A stretch of 39,839 nt of DNA from an uncultured Bacteroides sp. GTDB taxonomy: Bacteria; Bacteroidota; Bacteroidia; Bacteroidales; Bacteroidaceae. This document shows, piece by piece, positions 28,785 to 37,397 of this stretch. The position numbers were made by a program, and so were the translations under genes. The stretch is from NCBI GenBank assembly GCA_944320865.1, contig CALUJC010000033.1, forward strand, positions 1 through 39,839. Reading direction: 5' to 3'. Under the pieces are notes generated by a model. The model searched no databases, was not told where the DNA came from, and saw only the letters and a program-made list of their open reading frames with translations. Position 1 is the first letter of the stretch. The number at the start of each line of letters is the position of its first letter.

Positions 28785-30224
28785 TCAAAGCAGTGGAGCC
28801 ATAAGCCGCACCACACTCTCGGCCACTTTGCGATAACGTGACCTCTTTACCCATGTCTTTAAAGACAATTGCACACACTCACGCTGATCTTGCAAGAACA
28901 CTTCACGCATCTGGAGTGCCGTCTCCACGTCATAAATAAAGGCATTCACCTCAAAGTTATGCTCGAAACTGCGGAAATCGATGTTCGTGGAACCTACAGT
29001 AGACAAGCCGTCATCCGAAACCATCATCTTGGAGTGCAGGAAGCCTTTCTTGTACATATAAACCTTGACACCTGCCCGAAGTACATCTTCCAAATAAGAG
29101 CACGACCCTAAATGCGTCCAACGGCTGTCGGCCCGATAAGGTATCATCAAGCGTACATCTACCCCGGCAAGGGCAGCCGTTTGCATGGCGGTAAGCACGG
29201 GCTCTGCGGGCAAGAAATAAGGCGTCTGTATATAAAAGTATTTCCGGGAGCCGATAATGGCCATCACCAGCCCCTGCATGATTTCTTTCCACGAACCGAT
29301 AGGGTCGGCAGTCACTACCTGCACCAACGATGTCCCGCAGTGTTCCAATTTAGGGAAGTAAGCCGCCGATGTGAAAAGCGTGCGGTCCACCACATACCAA
29401 TCAAGCAGGAAAGCCGTCTGCAAGCCATGCACAGCCTTGCCTTCCAACAAGATATGCGTATCACGCCAAATACCCCATGAAAAGCCACGCATGTAACGTT
29501 CTGCCAAATTCATTCCACCCACAAAACCTACCCGCCCGTCTATCACGGCAATCTTCCTGTGATTCCGGTAATTCACCTTACTGGTAAAGAGAGGGAAACG
29601 TACTTTCAGGAAACTATGTGTCTCGATACCGGCCTCACGCATCTCCTCAAAAAAACGCTTGGGCACACGCCAACAGCCCACATCGTCGTAAAGCACACGC
29701 ACTTCCACCCCTTCACGCGCCTTATCCACCAACACATCGCGCACCAAGCGGCCTACCGCATCGTCTTCAAAAATGTAAAATTCCAAGTGGATATGCTTCC
29801 GCGCCTTCAGCAATTCCCGAAGCAAGGACTGAAGCATGGAAATGCCCGACGTGTAAACCTCCACACGGTTGCCTTCAAAAGGAAAGGCCTGATTGATATT
29901 CCTGAACAAATCGGACAAACGCCTATAGGCTTCGGGCGGCTGGCCGGAAATTTGCGAAAGGTATTCCGACATCGGTTTCTTGAGCAAATGCACATAGCCC
30001 TTCTTGCTGATAAGACGTTCGTGCCGCTGGCTGCGGCCGAAAAAGAAGTAAAATGCCAGCCCTACCAGGGGCAGGAAGGCCAAGACTAAAACCCATGCCA
30101 AGGTCTTCACCGGATTGCGGTTGTCGAGCACAACCACGATAATCGTTCCGATGACAATGGCAAAATACAGGATGTTGAACGTCCACGAAGCCACCTGACC
30201 TGCTATGAGCCCCCAGTCTACCAT
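28785..30224 (-). CDS. cls: Cardiolipin synthase, phospholipase D type
   Basis: 479 residues from the ATG at 30224; a start at 30263 would add 13 residues before the first membrane segment and is less likely. Two N-terminal membrane segments (FNILYFAIVIGTIIVVVLD and LAWVLVLAFLPLVGLAFYFFFG), then two phospholipase D HKD motifs: YRNHRKIAVIDGRVGFVGG and LHSKMMVSDDGLSTVGSTNID. It joins two phosphatidylglycerols to form cardiolipin at the inner membrane. A minus-strand TATATTTG (30232-30239) ends only 7 bp before the ATG, so if it is the -7 box the mRNA would have almost no leader, or translation begins elsewhere. Confidence 0.92.
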   Translation of the reverse strand: MVDWGLIAGQVASWTFNILYFAIVIGTIIVVVLDNRNPVKTLAWVLVLAFLPLVGLAFYFFFGRSQRHERLISKKGYVHLLKKPMSEYLSQISGQPPEAYRRLSDLFRNINQAFPFEGNRVEVYTSGISMLQSLLRELLKARKHIHLEFYIFEDDAVGRLVRDVLVDKAREGVEVRVLYDDVGCWRVPKRFFEEMREAGIETHSFLKVRFPLFTSKVNYRNHRKIAVIDGRVGFVGGMNLAERYMRGFSWGIWRDTHILLEGKAVHGLQTAFLLDWYVVDRTLFTSAAYFPKLEHCGTSLVQVVTADPIGSWKEIMQGLVMAIIGSRKYFYIQTPYFLPAEPVLTAMQTAALAGVDVRLMIPYRADSRWTHLGSCSYLEDVLRAGVKVYMYKKGFLHSKMMVSDDGLSTVGSTNIDFRSFEHNFEVNAFIYDVETALQMREVFLQDQRECVQLSLKTWVKRSRYRKVAESVVRLMAPLL

Positions 30225-30360
30225 GCCTTGGCAAATATAGGCAAAAGAAATCACAACGGCCACGTCTTTCGCGGAAAAAGATTTGAGGCTGCCCGTCCCT
30301 TTCCGCTACTTTGGCGGCGTCTTTCCCTCGAAGTGACCTTACCTCCTCCGCACTTTGAGA

Positions 30361-30410
30361 TAAAAAGCCCCGCGCATCTGCCGGGAAAAATCGGACACAA
30401 TGCGCGGGGC
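30361..30410 (-). terminator. Intrinsic terminator of the outer-membrane barrel gene
   Basis: GCCCCGCGCAT (30367-30377) pairs perfectly with ATGCGCGGGGC (30400-30410) around a 22-nt loop. On the minus strand the stem is followed by TTTTTA. It lies 35 bp after the stop codon at 30445. Confidence 0.85.
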
Positions 30411-30444
30411 GACAATGTCAATCTGCCTATATACCCTTACGGAT

Positions 30445-33366
30445 TCAGAACCTACGGCCTCCCATAGGCGGTCTGCCCGGACCAGGACCAAAGCCCGGTC
30501 CTCCCGGACGTGGGCGGTTGCTCACATTCTTTCCGCCAAAGATGTTCAGGCGGTAGATGAAGCGTAGCATGAAGTAACTGTTCACGCCGTTGTACTCGTA
30601 CACCGAACGGCCGTTGGCGGTAAGCGAACGGGTGATGTTACTCTGGCGCTTCAATATGTCATACGCTTCAAGGCTTACCGTAGCATTACCTCTGAGGAAG
30701 GTCTGCGAAAGCTGCGCGTTCCAGATGAGTTCGTCACGGTTCATGCTACTATCCCGATAACCACGGCGCCCTTGGTTGGAAATATTGGTAGAAACCGACA
30801 TATTCCACGGCATCATCACGGTAGTGAAAGCTCCATAAGAGAAAGTGTAAGGCTGCTGGTTATTGTCAGGCGTCAGCTTGTCACGCTCTATGGAGTAAGA
30901 CAGCGTGCCGTTCACGCCAAATTCCAGCCAGTCGTTGCGGTAGGTGGCATTCAGGCGCTCGCCGATGTTGAGGTTAGTGGTGGTATTCTTCTGCTCTATC
31001 CTTGTCTGCGTATCCGTCAGGTAGCCCACGTTGTTCTGGTAACTCACATTGGAGAAAGAACCGATATTGAATTTCTTGTTGCGCAGCGCCGTGTTGAAGC
31101 CGAACATGCCGAAGGCGTTCCAGTTGCCGTTGATATTCTTGGGCGTGGTGGTCCAGCCACCGGTCGCCTCATTGTACACACGGCTGTTGCTCACGCTGTT
31201 TTGCGTGGCCGAAAAGTTGACGTGCGTCATGATGCTGCGTTGCTTGTCGGCATTATACGTGTTGTAGAACAAGCGCACGCTGTGGGTAAACGAAGGCTTC
31301 AAGCCCGGGTTACCGATGCGGATGTTTTGCGGATTGGAGTTGTCCACTATAGGCAGCAGGTTCTCCATGCTGGGCTGGCTGCTCCGTCCACGGTACATCA
31401 GTCGCAACTGGCTTATCTTGGAGAAGCGGTAGCGGAAGTCGATGTTCGGCGCGAAGTTGAACACGTTGCGCGTGGTGTCTATCATGTAGTCGCCCCGCTT
31501 GTAGGACAGCACCGTGTGCTGCGGCTGGAACGACATGCCCGCGCTCAGTTGCCACTTGGTGCGGATAAAGCGCAATGACACCGAAGCATCGTGGTTGTAG
31601 TAGCGGTATTCGGCATACTTGCCCAGGCTGTCCACCTCGGCATCCATGTAGTTGGGGGGCAAGGCGCCGCCCAGTGCCCAGTCGTTGTCGGCCCGATACA
31701 AGTCGTACGTGCGCTTGTCGCTCTCGCTGTACATGTATTGGAATTGGTAATTGAATTGCAGGAAGGTGGCACGTCCCAACGGCTCGCTATACGTCAACTG
31801 GGCGCGATAATTGAAGTCTTTGGTAGGCGTGTGGATATACTGGTTACGAATCAACACAGAGTCTTGCCCGGGATTCATGATGCTCTGCAACAGGTAGTAA
31901 TACGTCTGCGACTCAGTATACTGTTTGTTCACATTATCCCCATATCCGAAGCGTCCACGGAAGGTAATGTTTCGTCCTCGGTTGTTCAGCTTGCGGTTTA
32001 CCTGCAAGGTTGCCTCGGCATCCAGGCTCTTCCCGTCGGTCAGCGTACCGTTGTTGATGGCATTCACACGTATGTCCTCAAGCGGGTCGTCGTTCATCAG
32101 CAACTTCTCCAGCGACAGGTAGTCATTCGGATTAGCCACTATGTTGTAGGGGTCGCTGTTGAAGGTTCCCGACTCAGAGTTGGACCAATTGTCCGTCTTT
32201 CCATACGAAAAGTTCGGGCGGAAAATAATGTTGGTCATCGTGTCGGGCGTCCACTCCAGCCGCAGGTTGGCGCGGAAATTCTTGCTGATGTTCCGGCTCT
32301 GCGAGTTGGCGTTGGAGAACGAATTGCCGTTCGTCAGGAAGTCTTCCGTAGAGCCTATGCTGGTGATGTTGTTTTTCGTATAGTTGTAGCGCACGCTGCC
32401 GTCCATATCTATCTTGTCGTTCTCGGTGGCAAAGTTCATGCCCACCCACTTCTTGTCGGTCAAGCCGTTGTTGCGCCGGAAGCGGGGGCCACCTCCGCCG
32501 CCCGAGAAGCCTTGGTCGTTCACGTTGTTCACCGACCCTATGATGGAAAGTTGTGTGCTGCCACGGAAATAGTTCACCATGCCGCGTGCCGAGTAACGGT
32601 CTTCCGTGCCACCTGCCACGTCGGCATTGCCAAACCAGCCGGTCTCCATCTCCTTCTTCACCGTCAGGTCGAGCACTGTTTCCTCCTCTCCGTCATCAAT
32701 GCCGGTGATGCGGGCCAAGTCCGACTTCTTGTCATACGTTTTCAGCTTATCTATCATCTCCACGGGCAGGTTCTTCAATGCAGTAGCCACATCGCCGCCA
32801 AAGAACTCCTTACCGTTCAGCATGATTTTGGAGACATCCTTTCCGTTAATCTTCACGTTGCCGTCGTCGTCAATCTCTGCGCCGGGCAGTTTCTTCACCA
32901 GCTCTTCCAGCGTGGCGCCCTGCGGCGTGCGGTAGGCCGACGAGTTGAACTGCACCGTGTCTTCCACCACCTGCACCTGCGGGGCTTCGGCCACCACCAC
33001 GGCCTCACTCAGCAACACGGCATCTACCTCCAGCTTCACGGTTCCTATCCGCTCTATGGTGGTGGTATTGGAAGCCTTCAATTGCAGAGGCACATATTTC
33101 GTCTTATAACCGATATAGGAAACTTTCAGCACATACTTGCCTGCCCGCACCCTGGGCAGCGAGAAGCTGCCGTCGCTCTTCGTGGCGATACCCGTCACAT
33201 AAGTACTGTCGGGCAATGACAGCATCTGGATTGTAGCCTGTTCCACGGGAGTATTCAAGTCGTCCACCACCGTTCCCGTTACCGTGATGTTGCTTCTGTT
33301 TTGCGCCAAGACGGACAGTGTTGTAGCCCACAACAAAGCCATCGCCAAAATCAATCTTCTCTTCAT
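30445..33366 (-). CDS. TonB-dependent-receptor-like outer-membrane barrel protein
   Basis: 973 residues. Signal peptide at about 1-21 (LILAMALLWATTLSVLA). Carboxypeptidase-regulatory-like beta-sandwich at about 26-115 (TVTGTVVDDLNTPVEQATI, DGSFSLPRVRAGKYVLKVSYIGYKT). Plug-like part at about 120-235 (EAVVVAEAPQV, FNSSAYRTPQGATLEELVKKLPG, INGKDVSKIMLNGKEFFGGD). The rest is a large barrel of the outer-membrane beta-barrel family, typical of RagA/SusC relatives that lack a partner. The C-terminus ends in a Gly/Pro-rich tail (GPGFGPGPGRPPMGGRRF), which is unusual for a barrel normally ending in an aromatic residue, though the last residue is Phe. No SusD-like gene is next to it. The substrate is unknown. 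Confidence 0.87.
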   Translation of the reverse strand: MKRRLILAMALLWATTLSVLAQNRSNITVTGTVVDDLNTPVEQATIQMLSLPDSTYVTGIATKSDGSFSLPRVRAGKYVLKVSYIGYKTKYVPLQLKASNTTTIERIGTVKLEVDAVLLSEAVVVAEAPQVQVVEDTVQFNSSAYRTPQGATLEELVKKLPGAEIDDDGNVKINGKDVSKIMLNGKEFFGGDVATALKNLPVEMIDKLKTYDKKSDLARITGIDDGEEETVLDLTVKKEMETGWFGNADVAGGTEDRYSARGMVNYFRGSTQLSIIGSVNNVNDQGFSGGGGGPRFRRNNGLTDKKWVGMNFATENDKIDMDGSVRYNYTKNNITSIGSTEDFLTNGNSFSNANSQSRNISKNFRANLRLEWTPDTMTNIIFRPNFSYGKTDNWSNSESGTFNSDPYNIVANPNDYLSLEKLLMNDDPLEDIRVNAINNGTLTDGKSLDAEATLQVNRKLNNRGRNITFRGRFGYGDNVNKQYTESQTYYYLLQSIMNPGQDSVLIRNQYIHTPTKDFNYRAQLTYSEPLGRATFLQFNYQFQYMYSESDKRTYDLYRADNDWALGGALPPNYMDAEVDSLGKYAEYRYYNHDASVSLRFIRTKWQLSAGMSFQPQHTVLSYKRGDYMIDTTRNVFNFAPNIDFRYRFSKISQLRLMYRGRSSQPSMENLLPIVDNSNPQNIRIGNPGLKPSFTHSVRLFYNTYNADKQRSIMTHVNFSATQNSVSNSRVYNEATGGWTTTPKNINGNWNAFGMFGFNTALRNKKFNIGSFSNVSYQNNVGYLTDTQTRIEQKNTTTNLNIGERLNATYRNDWLEFGVNGTLSYSIERDKLTPDNNQQPYTFSYGAFTTVMMPWNMSVSTNISNQGRRGYRDSSMNRDELIWNAQLSQTFLRGNATVSLEAYDILKRQSNITRSLTANGRSVYEYNGVNSYFMLRFIYRLNIFGGKNVSNRPRPGGPGFGPGPGRPPMGGRRF

Positions 33367-33478
33367 GTGTCTATTCTAAATCTTATATTATTAGCCAGCA
33401 TACGTGCTTCCTTTGCACCCTACATTTGACGGGCACAAAAGCTGAAGGTTTAATCACAAGGATAATAAAATGTCTTAA

Positions 33479-33892
33479 TTATCGACGATTATGCTTAAAA
33501 GCTCTGTCAATCGCCGATTTTTTGATACCAAATTCCACGCAAAGCACGTCCAGCAGCAGAAATATGAGAAACGATGAAGTGTCTACCGTAAGCACATCGC
33601 CCTTTGCCACACGGTAAACCATGCCACCAAACACAAACAACACCGTCAGGAAGATGGCATTGCGCGTGGCCCGGCTACGTATCTTCTCCGTCTCGGCACT
33701 CTCGTGGCGCGACAGGGCAAAGATAATCATCAGCGCTCCCATCATCATCAACAGTTTGGTACACTCCTTGTAAAACAACAAGTTGCCATCGTCTATCACC
33801 CCGGCCAACAATAAAATGAAAGGAAGAAACAACGCCAGCGCAATGACAACATAACCTATCGCACGGCAATATACAGGAAGTAATGCTTTCAT
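33479..33892 (-). CDS. Small inner-membrane protein, unknown
   Basis: 137 residues with about four hydrophobic segments (VIALALFLPFILLLAGV, LLMMMGALMIIFAL, ATRNAIFLTVLFVFGGMVY, FLIFLLLDVLCVEFG) and a basic C-terminus (KKSAIDRAFKHNRR). I do not recognise a family. It is divergent from aroB, and its -7 box TATCTTTG (33926-33933, minus) lies only 20 bp from that of aroB. Its downstream end has no clear terminator. Confidence 0.7.
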   Translation of the reverse strand: MKALLPVYCRAIGYVVIALALFLPFILLLAGVIDDGNLLFYKECTKLLMMMGALMIIFALSRHESAETEKIRSRATRNAIFLTVLFVFGGMVYRVAKGDVLTVDTSSFLIFLLLDVLCVEFGIKKSAIDRAFKHNRR

Positions 33893-33925
33893 AATGACAT
33901 GCTATTTTATTCTTTTATTCGCGCA

Positions 33926-33961
33926 CAAAGATACACCTTTCAGCCGGAAATTCTATCTTTG
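33926..33961. promoter_or_regulatory. Divergent -7 boxes for the small membrane gene and aroB
   Basis: Minus-strand TATCTTTG (33926-33933) and plus-strand TATCTTTG (33954-33961) are 20 bp apart, in opposite orientations. Both match the consensus -7 box. Their -33 regions overlap the other promoter, so expression may be linked. Confidence 0.55.
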
Positions 33962-34003
33962 TGGCTCAAAAACGATGTTTTACCCATTATATTATCACAC
34001 ATC

Positions 34004-35059
34004 ATGGACAAACAAGAAGTCATTCTCTGCGAAGACCCCGCGAAAAGCCTGGAACAAGCCATAGCCCAATGCCCCCACGACAAACTTTTCATCCTGACCG
34101 ACGAACATACCCATCGGCTTTGCCTGCCCCTTCTGGCGGATATCCCCGCCCTGCGGGAAGCCGAAGAAATCATCATTGCCCCCGAAGACCTGCATAAGAA
34201 TCTCGACACGCTTGCCACCGTATGGCAGACACTCAGCAGCCACGGCGCCACCCGCCACTCCCTGCTCATCAACCTGGGCGGAGGCATGGTCACCGACCTC
34301 GGGGGCTTTGCCGCCGCTACCTTCAAGCGGGGCATTGCCTACATCAACCTGCCCACCACCCTCCTCGCCATGGTGGATGCTGCCGTAGGAGGCAAAACAG
34401 GCATCAACTTCAATGGGCTGAAAAACGAAATAGGCGCTTTCTATCCCGCCAGAACCGTGCTGCTCGAAACAGCATTCCTCCGCACACTGGATCGCCGCAA
34501 CTTCTTCTCCGGCTACGCCGAAATGCTGAAGCACGGCCTGATAAGCGACACCGCCCATTGGGCAGCCTTGCTGAACTTCGACACCACGCAGCCCGACTAT
34601 GCCCTGCTCAAGCCACTGGTAGGCCGCTCCGTGCAGGTAAAAGAAAACATTGTGCAGCAAGACCCCCACGAACATGGCATCCGCAAAGCCCTCAACCTGG
34701 GGCACACCATAGGCCACGCCTTCGAAAGCCTCGCCTTGGCCGAAAACCGCCCCGTGCTGCACGGCTATGCCGTAGCCTGGGGACTGGTGTGCGAGCTCTA
34801 CCTCTCCTGCCTGAAAACCAATTTTCCGAAAGACAAGATGCAGCAGACCGTCCGCTTCATCAAAGAAAACTACGGCACCTTCTTCTTCGACTGCAAGCAC
34901 TACGACCGCCTCTACGAACTGATGACGCACGACAAGAAGAACACCGCCGGCATCATCAACTTCACCCTGTTGCGTGAAATCGGCGACATCGCCCTCAACC
35001 AGACTGCCGACAAAGACACCATCTTCGAAGCGCTCGACTTCTATCGGGAGTGCATGTAA
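34004..35059 (+). CDS. aroB: 3-dehydroquinate synthase
   Basis: 351 residues from the ATG at 34004, which leaves 42 bp after the -7 box; an upstream ATG at 33899 would read through both promoters. It makes 3-dehydroquinate from DAHP in the shikimate (aromatic amino acid) pathway, NAD- and metal-dependent. Motifs: LLINLGGGMVTDLGGFAAATFKRG, YINLPTTLLAMVDAAVGGKTGINF, NFFSGYAEMLKHG, the metal-binding EHGIRKALNLGHTIGHAFE, and KDKMQQTVRFIKENYGTFF. All expected blocks are present. The gene ends 86 bp before a helicase fragment on the other strand. Confidence 0.96.
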   Translation: MDKQEVILCEDPAKSLEQAIAQCPHDKLFILTDEHTHRLCLPLLADIPALREAEEIIIAPEDLHKNLDTLATVWQTLSSHGATRHSLLINLGGGMVTDLGGFAAATFKRGIAYINLPTTLLAMVDAAVGGKTGINFNGLKNEIGAFYPARTVLLETAFLRTLDRRNFFSGYAEMLKHGLISDTAHWAALLNFDTTQPDYALLKPLVGRSVQVKENIVQQDPHEHGIRKALNLGHTIGHAFESLALAENRPVLHGYAVAWGLVCELYLSCLKTNFPKDKMQQTVRFIKENYGTFFFDCKHYDRLYELMTHDKKNTAGIINFTLLREIGDIALNQTADKDTIFEALDFYRECM

Positions 35060-35144
35060 AAAAGCTTCTCCCCACACAACGACAAAAAAGAGAAGAGTCA
35101 AAATGCAATGTCATACGGATTCCCTTCTCCCGGGAAGACAATGT

Positions 35145-35306
35145 TCAGAGTATCCATACTTCAATCATCCAGTCCCCATGCTCGTTGGGCTGAAGAATCG
35201 TCCAAGGAATACGATCCACGCTTCCGAACTCGCGGATGATGCGCAGCTTGTCTTCGCGGCTCAGGTAGTCGCCTATGTCGTAATAATGTATTTTCGCTTT
35301 GTTCAT
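35145..35306 (-). pseudogene. C-terminal fragment of a type-ISP-like helicase/restriction gene
   Basis: An open stretch of 53 codons reads NKAKIHYYDIGDYLSREDKL, then IIREFGSVDRIPWTILQPNEHGDW, then stops after eight unrelated residues. This matches the region YYDIGDYLSREEKL...PNEHGDWINQR that follows the helicase domain in predicted helicases of type ISP restriction enzymes (COG4889-like). A full gene would be over 4 kb; only about 44 residues are left here. It lies on the same strand as, and downstream of, the fragment at 36906-37124. The gene in between (35452-36897) separates them. Confidence 0.7.
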
Positions 35307-35350
35307 AATCTGCTTACCTTACTTATTAATGCGGCATGTCTACTATTCTT

Positions 35351-35448
35351 AGTTACATGCCAGTTACATGGATTTACTGTTTATACACGCTGATTACCAA
35401 TGGATTGATGATATATTACATCTTCTCAGTTACATGCCAGTTACATGG
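35351..35448. repeat. Two 21-bp repeats, each with two AGTTACATG copies
   Basis: AGTTACATGCCAGTTACATG plus G is repeated exactly at 35351-35371 and 35428-35448, 77 bp apart. Inside each copy AGTTACATG occurs twice, 11 bp apart. The second copy ends 4 bp before the stop codon of the ATPase-type regulator (35452-35454, minus strand). The function is unknown; it could be a binding site or part of the insertion junction. Confidence 0.75.
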
Positions 35449-35451
35449 TCT

Positions 35452-36897
35452 TCACGCCCAATAGGGGATATAGTTGTGCCTTGACGCGCCATCTTGGCTT
35501 TCTTCCTTGATGAGCTTGGCCTCCAGCGTATCTCTTATGATTCTTGAGGCCATTGGATAATTCTTGTCCTCTATGCCCAGTCGTGTCCTCAATGACTGAT
35601 TGTTCATTTTCTCATTGGACACATATTTCAGACAAGCATGTTGATAACAGGCCCTGATGCGTTCGGTTTTGTCAATCTCTGCAAACTTCCGGTAAGAAAA
35701 CATTGTGGCCGTTGTTCGGTTCTCCTGAACCTGAAGGCGTAAAGGCGGCAACTGGTAAAGTTCAATGCTGAAAATCGTTTTATCCATTCCACTGCCTTTT
35801 TCTTCACACATACCCATTCTCCGCATGATGTCTGCCAGTGAATCATTCCTTGACTGATATTCGTCAATAAACCGTTCCACGCTGATAAGCGGCGATCCCG
35901 GATTTGAAATTTCAATCCGGTCTGTATATATTTCAATCATCGGGAATCCTTGCTCCGAAAAATCCTGATGGATAAGCATATTGGCCGTCAGCTCTCTCAC
36001 GGCAATCTTCGGATACATACGGGCATCTCTTCTCAACGCCTGCCCTATTTCTTCATTGGCAGGAAGCTGGCTGTTTACCCATTCCACCATCTCCTCAAAG
36101 CCAATGGCATAACCTTTATCAAAAGTCTGTTCGCGAATGGTGGCTATTTTGCTTTTCCCTTTATACACAATGACCCTGACCATTTTCCGTTTCAATCCGT
36201 CAAAATCAGAAAGCCTTTTTGCCAATAAGATGGCACCAAGTTCTGTGACGCCATAGCCTACTTCATCTCTTACAATGAACTGTTCTGACAAGAATCTATC
36301 CAAGATGCCAGTCGTATTTTGAGGCAGAGGCAGATGTAATCTATCGAAATAAGTTTCTGCACTCAAACAAGAAACCACCTCTTGAGCGGACAAACCATTT
36401 TTGAGCACAATTTTTTCCAAAGGCTTCTGACCGCCTTTCCATATCTTCGCTTCTTTATCCGGATAATCTTTCAACTTTCGGGTGGTACTGCCTATTCGGA
36501 TATATTCTTCATGCAAAAAACTTACAGGGCGATTGGTGGTTGCCGGTATCTTGAATACACAAACATGCCCTTTATCTTCGTAATCGAAATCATCTATAAT
36601 CTCAAAATCAAGACGGGGATTCAGCCGGGTGGACAACCAAGACTCCAATTCCTCATTGCCGACCTTCTTCCGCTTAGCGTAGAAATCAGTCCCGATAACA
36701 TTATGCGTTTCATCATCAATGCCAAACACGATATATCCAAAGGGCATACTGCACAGATAAGCACTGTTGGACAACGCAGAGATTCGTTCTCCTATTTCCT
36801 CTTTGGAGTGGAAGTTATGCTTAAACTCTACCCATTCCGTTTCCTTGGGCTTCGCCGTTAAAGCATCTATCAGTTTTTTGAAATCAATATATTCCAT
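35452..36897 (-). CDS. AlbA-domain / ATP-binding putative regulator (Schlafen-AlbA_2 plus HATPase_c_4)
   Basis: 481 residues from the ATG at 36897 (an ATG at 36903 is also possible). N-terminal AlbA_2-like domain at about 1-150: ETEWVEFKHNFHSKEEIGERISALSNSAYL, GYIVFGIDDETHNVIGT. C-terminal half with GHKL-like ATP-binding features: AVRELTANMLIHQDF, MIEIYTDRIEISNPGSPL, RRMGMCEEKGSGMDKTIFSIE, followed by a winged-helix region. Proteins of this design are thought to be transcription regulators or defence-linked; their targets are unknown. The gene lies between two pieces of a destroyed helicase gene and is more AT-rich than aroB. It may have been inserted there. Confidence 0.85.
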   Translation of the reverse strand: MEYIDFKKLIDALTAKPKETEWVEFKHNFHSKEEIGERISALSNSAYLCSMPFGYIVFGIDDETHNVIGTDFYAKRKKVGNEELESWLSTRLNPRLDFEIIDDFDYEDKGHVCVFKIPATTNRPVSFLHEEYIRIGSTTRKLKDYPDKEAKIWKGGQKPLEKIVLKNGLSAQEVVSCLSAETYFDRLHLPLPQNTTGILDRFLSEQFIVRDEVGYGVTELGAILLAKRLSDFDGLKRKMVRVIVYKGKSKIATIREQTFDKGYAIGFEEMVEWVNSQLPANEEIGQALRRDARMYPKIAVRELTANMLIHQDFSEQGFPMIEIYTDRIEISNPGSPLISVERFIDEYQSRNDSLADIMRRMGMCEEKGSGMDKTIFSIELYQLPPLRLQVQENRTTATMFSYRKFAEIDKTERIRACYQHACLKYVSNEKMNNQSLRTRLGIEDKNYPMASRIIRDTLEAKLIKEESQDGASRHNYIPYWA

Positions 36898-36905
36898 AAT
36901 CATTT

Positions 36906-37124
36906 TCAGTTCTTGGGCGAAACAAACACCACCGCATCCAATGAAGGCACATCTACCCCCTCGCTCAGGCAACGGGCATTGGTCAGCATACGGCACTCCA
37001 TGTCATTGTCCGGCTGTTCTTTGAGCCACATCAGTTTTTGGTCACGCTCCGTAATGTATTGCAAGTGTGAAATAATAACCGATTCTATCTGCAAATATAA
37101 TGATTGCTCACCAAAACGACTCAA
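36906..37124 (-). pseudogene. Middle fragment of a type-ISP-like helicase/restriction gene
   Basis: The frame encodes ITERDQKLMWLKEQPDNDME, then CRMLTNARCLSEGVDVPSLDAV, then VFVSPKN and a stop. RMLTNARCLSEGVDVPSLDAV is the conserved helicase motif IV-V region (usually ILTNARCLSEGVDVPALDAV) of type ISP restriction/helicase proteins. It is truncated right after that motif, where a QVVQ(S/A)VGRVMR helicase motif VI would follow. The AlbA-type gene starts 9 bp further on. Only about 50 residues are recognisable; the remaining N-terminal residues are unrelated and probably not from the original gene. Confidence 0.75.
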
Positions 37125-37397
37125 ATCTTGACAATAAACTGCTCTTATAATTGTTTTTTATTCCGCACGTCCTTTCATAAAAGCCGTATCGGCCGTTTCC
37201 AGTGCAATCCTACTTGTCAAGAAATGAAGATTATTTTGAAAATAATTTCATTCAGTTCGTGAATCCACCTATCAAAAAGGCGTGCCACCCCACCGGGCAG
37301 CACGCCTTGCAAACAAAACAAACAAACGGCCCGGCGGCCGATCCTCACGGACAGGACTAAGTGCCGGACGGGATATCTTTGCTATTCATAAAGATGT
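37125..37397. other. Gap between helicase fragment and adhesin gene
   Basis: Mostly AT-rich with no ORF of note. It holds the terminator at 37274-37308 near the adhesin gene. Nothing else is recognised. Confidence 0.5.
37274..37308 (-). terminator. Intrinsic terminator of the adhesin gene
   Basis: AAGGCGTGC (37277-37285) pairs with GCACGCCTT (37300-37308), with a further CACCC/GGG inner stem. On the minus strand the stem is followed by a TTTTT run (the plus strand reads CAAAAAGG at 37273-37280). It is about 90 bp after the adhesin stop codon. Confidence 0.8.

Noticed and set aside
31591-33219. 542-codon open frame opposite the outer-membrane barrel gene
   Set aside because: It is an antisense shadow; the barrel protein has a signal peptide and family motifs.
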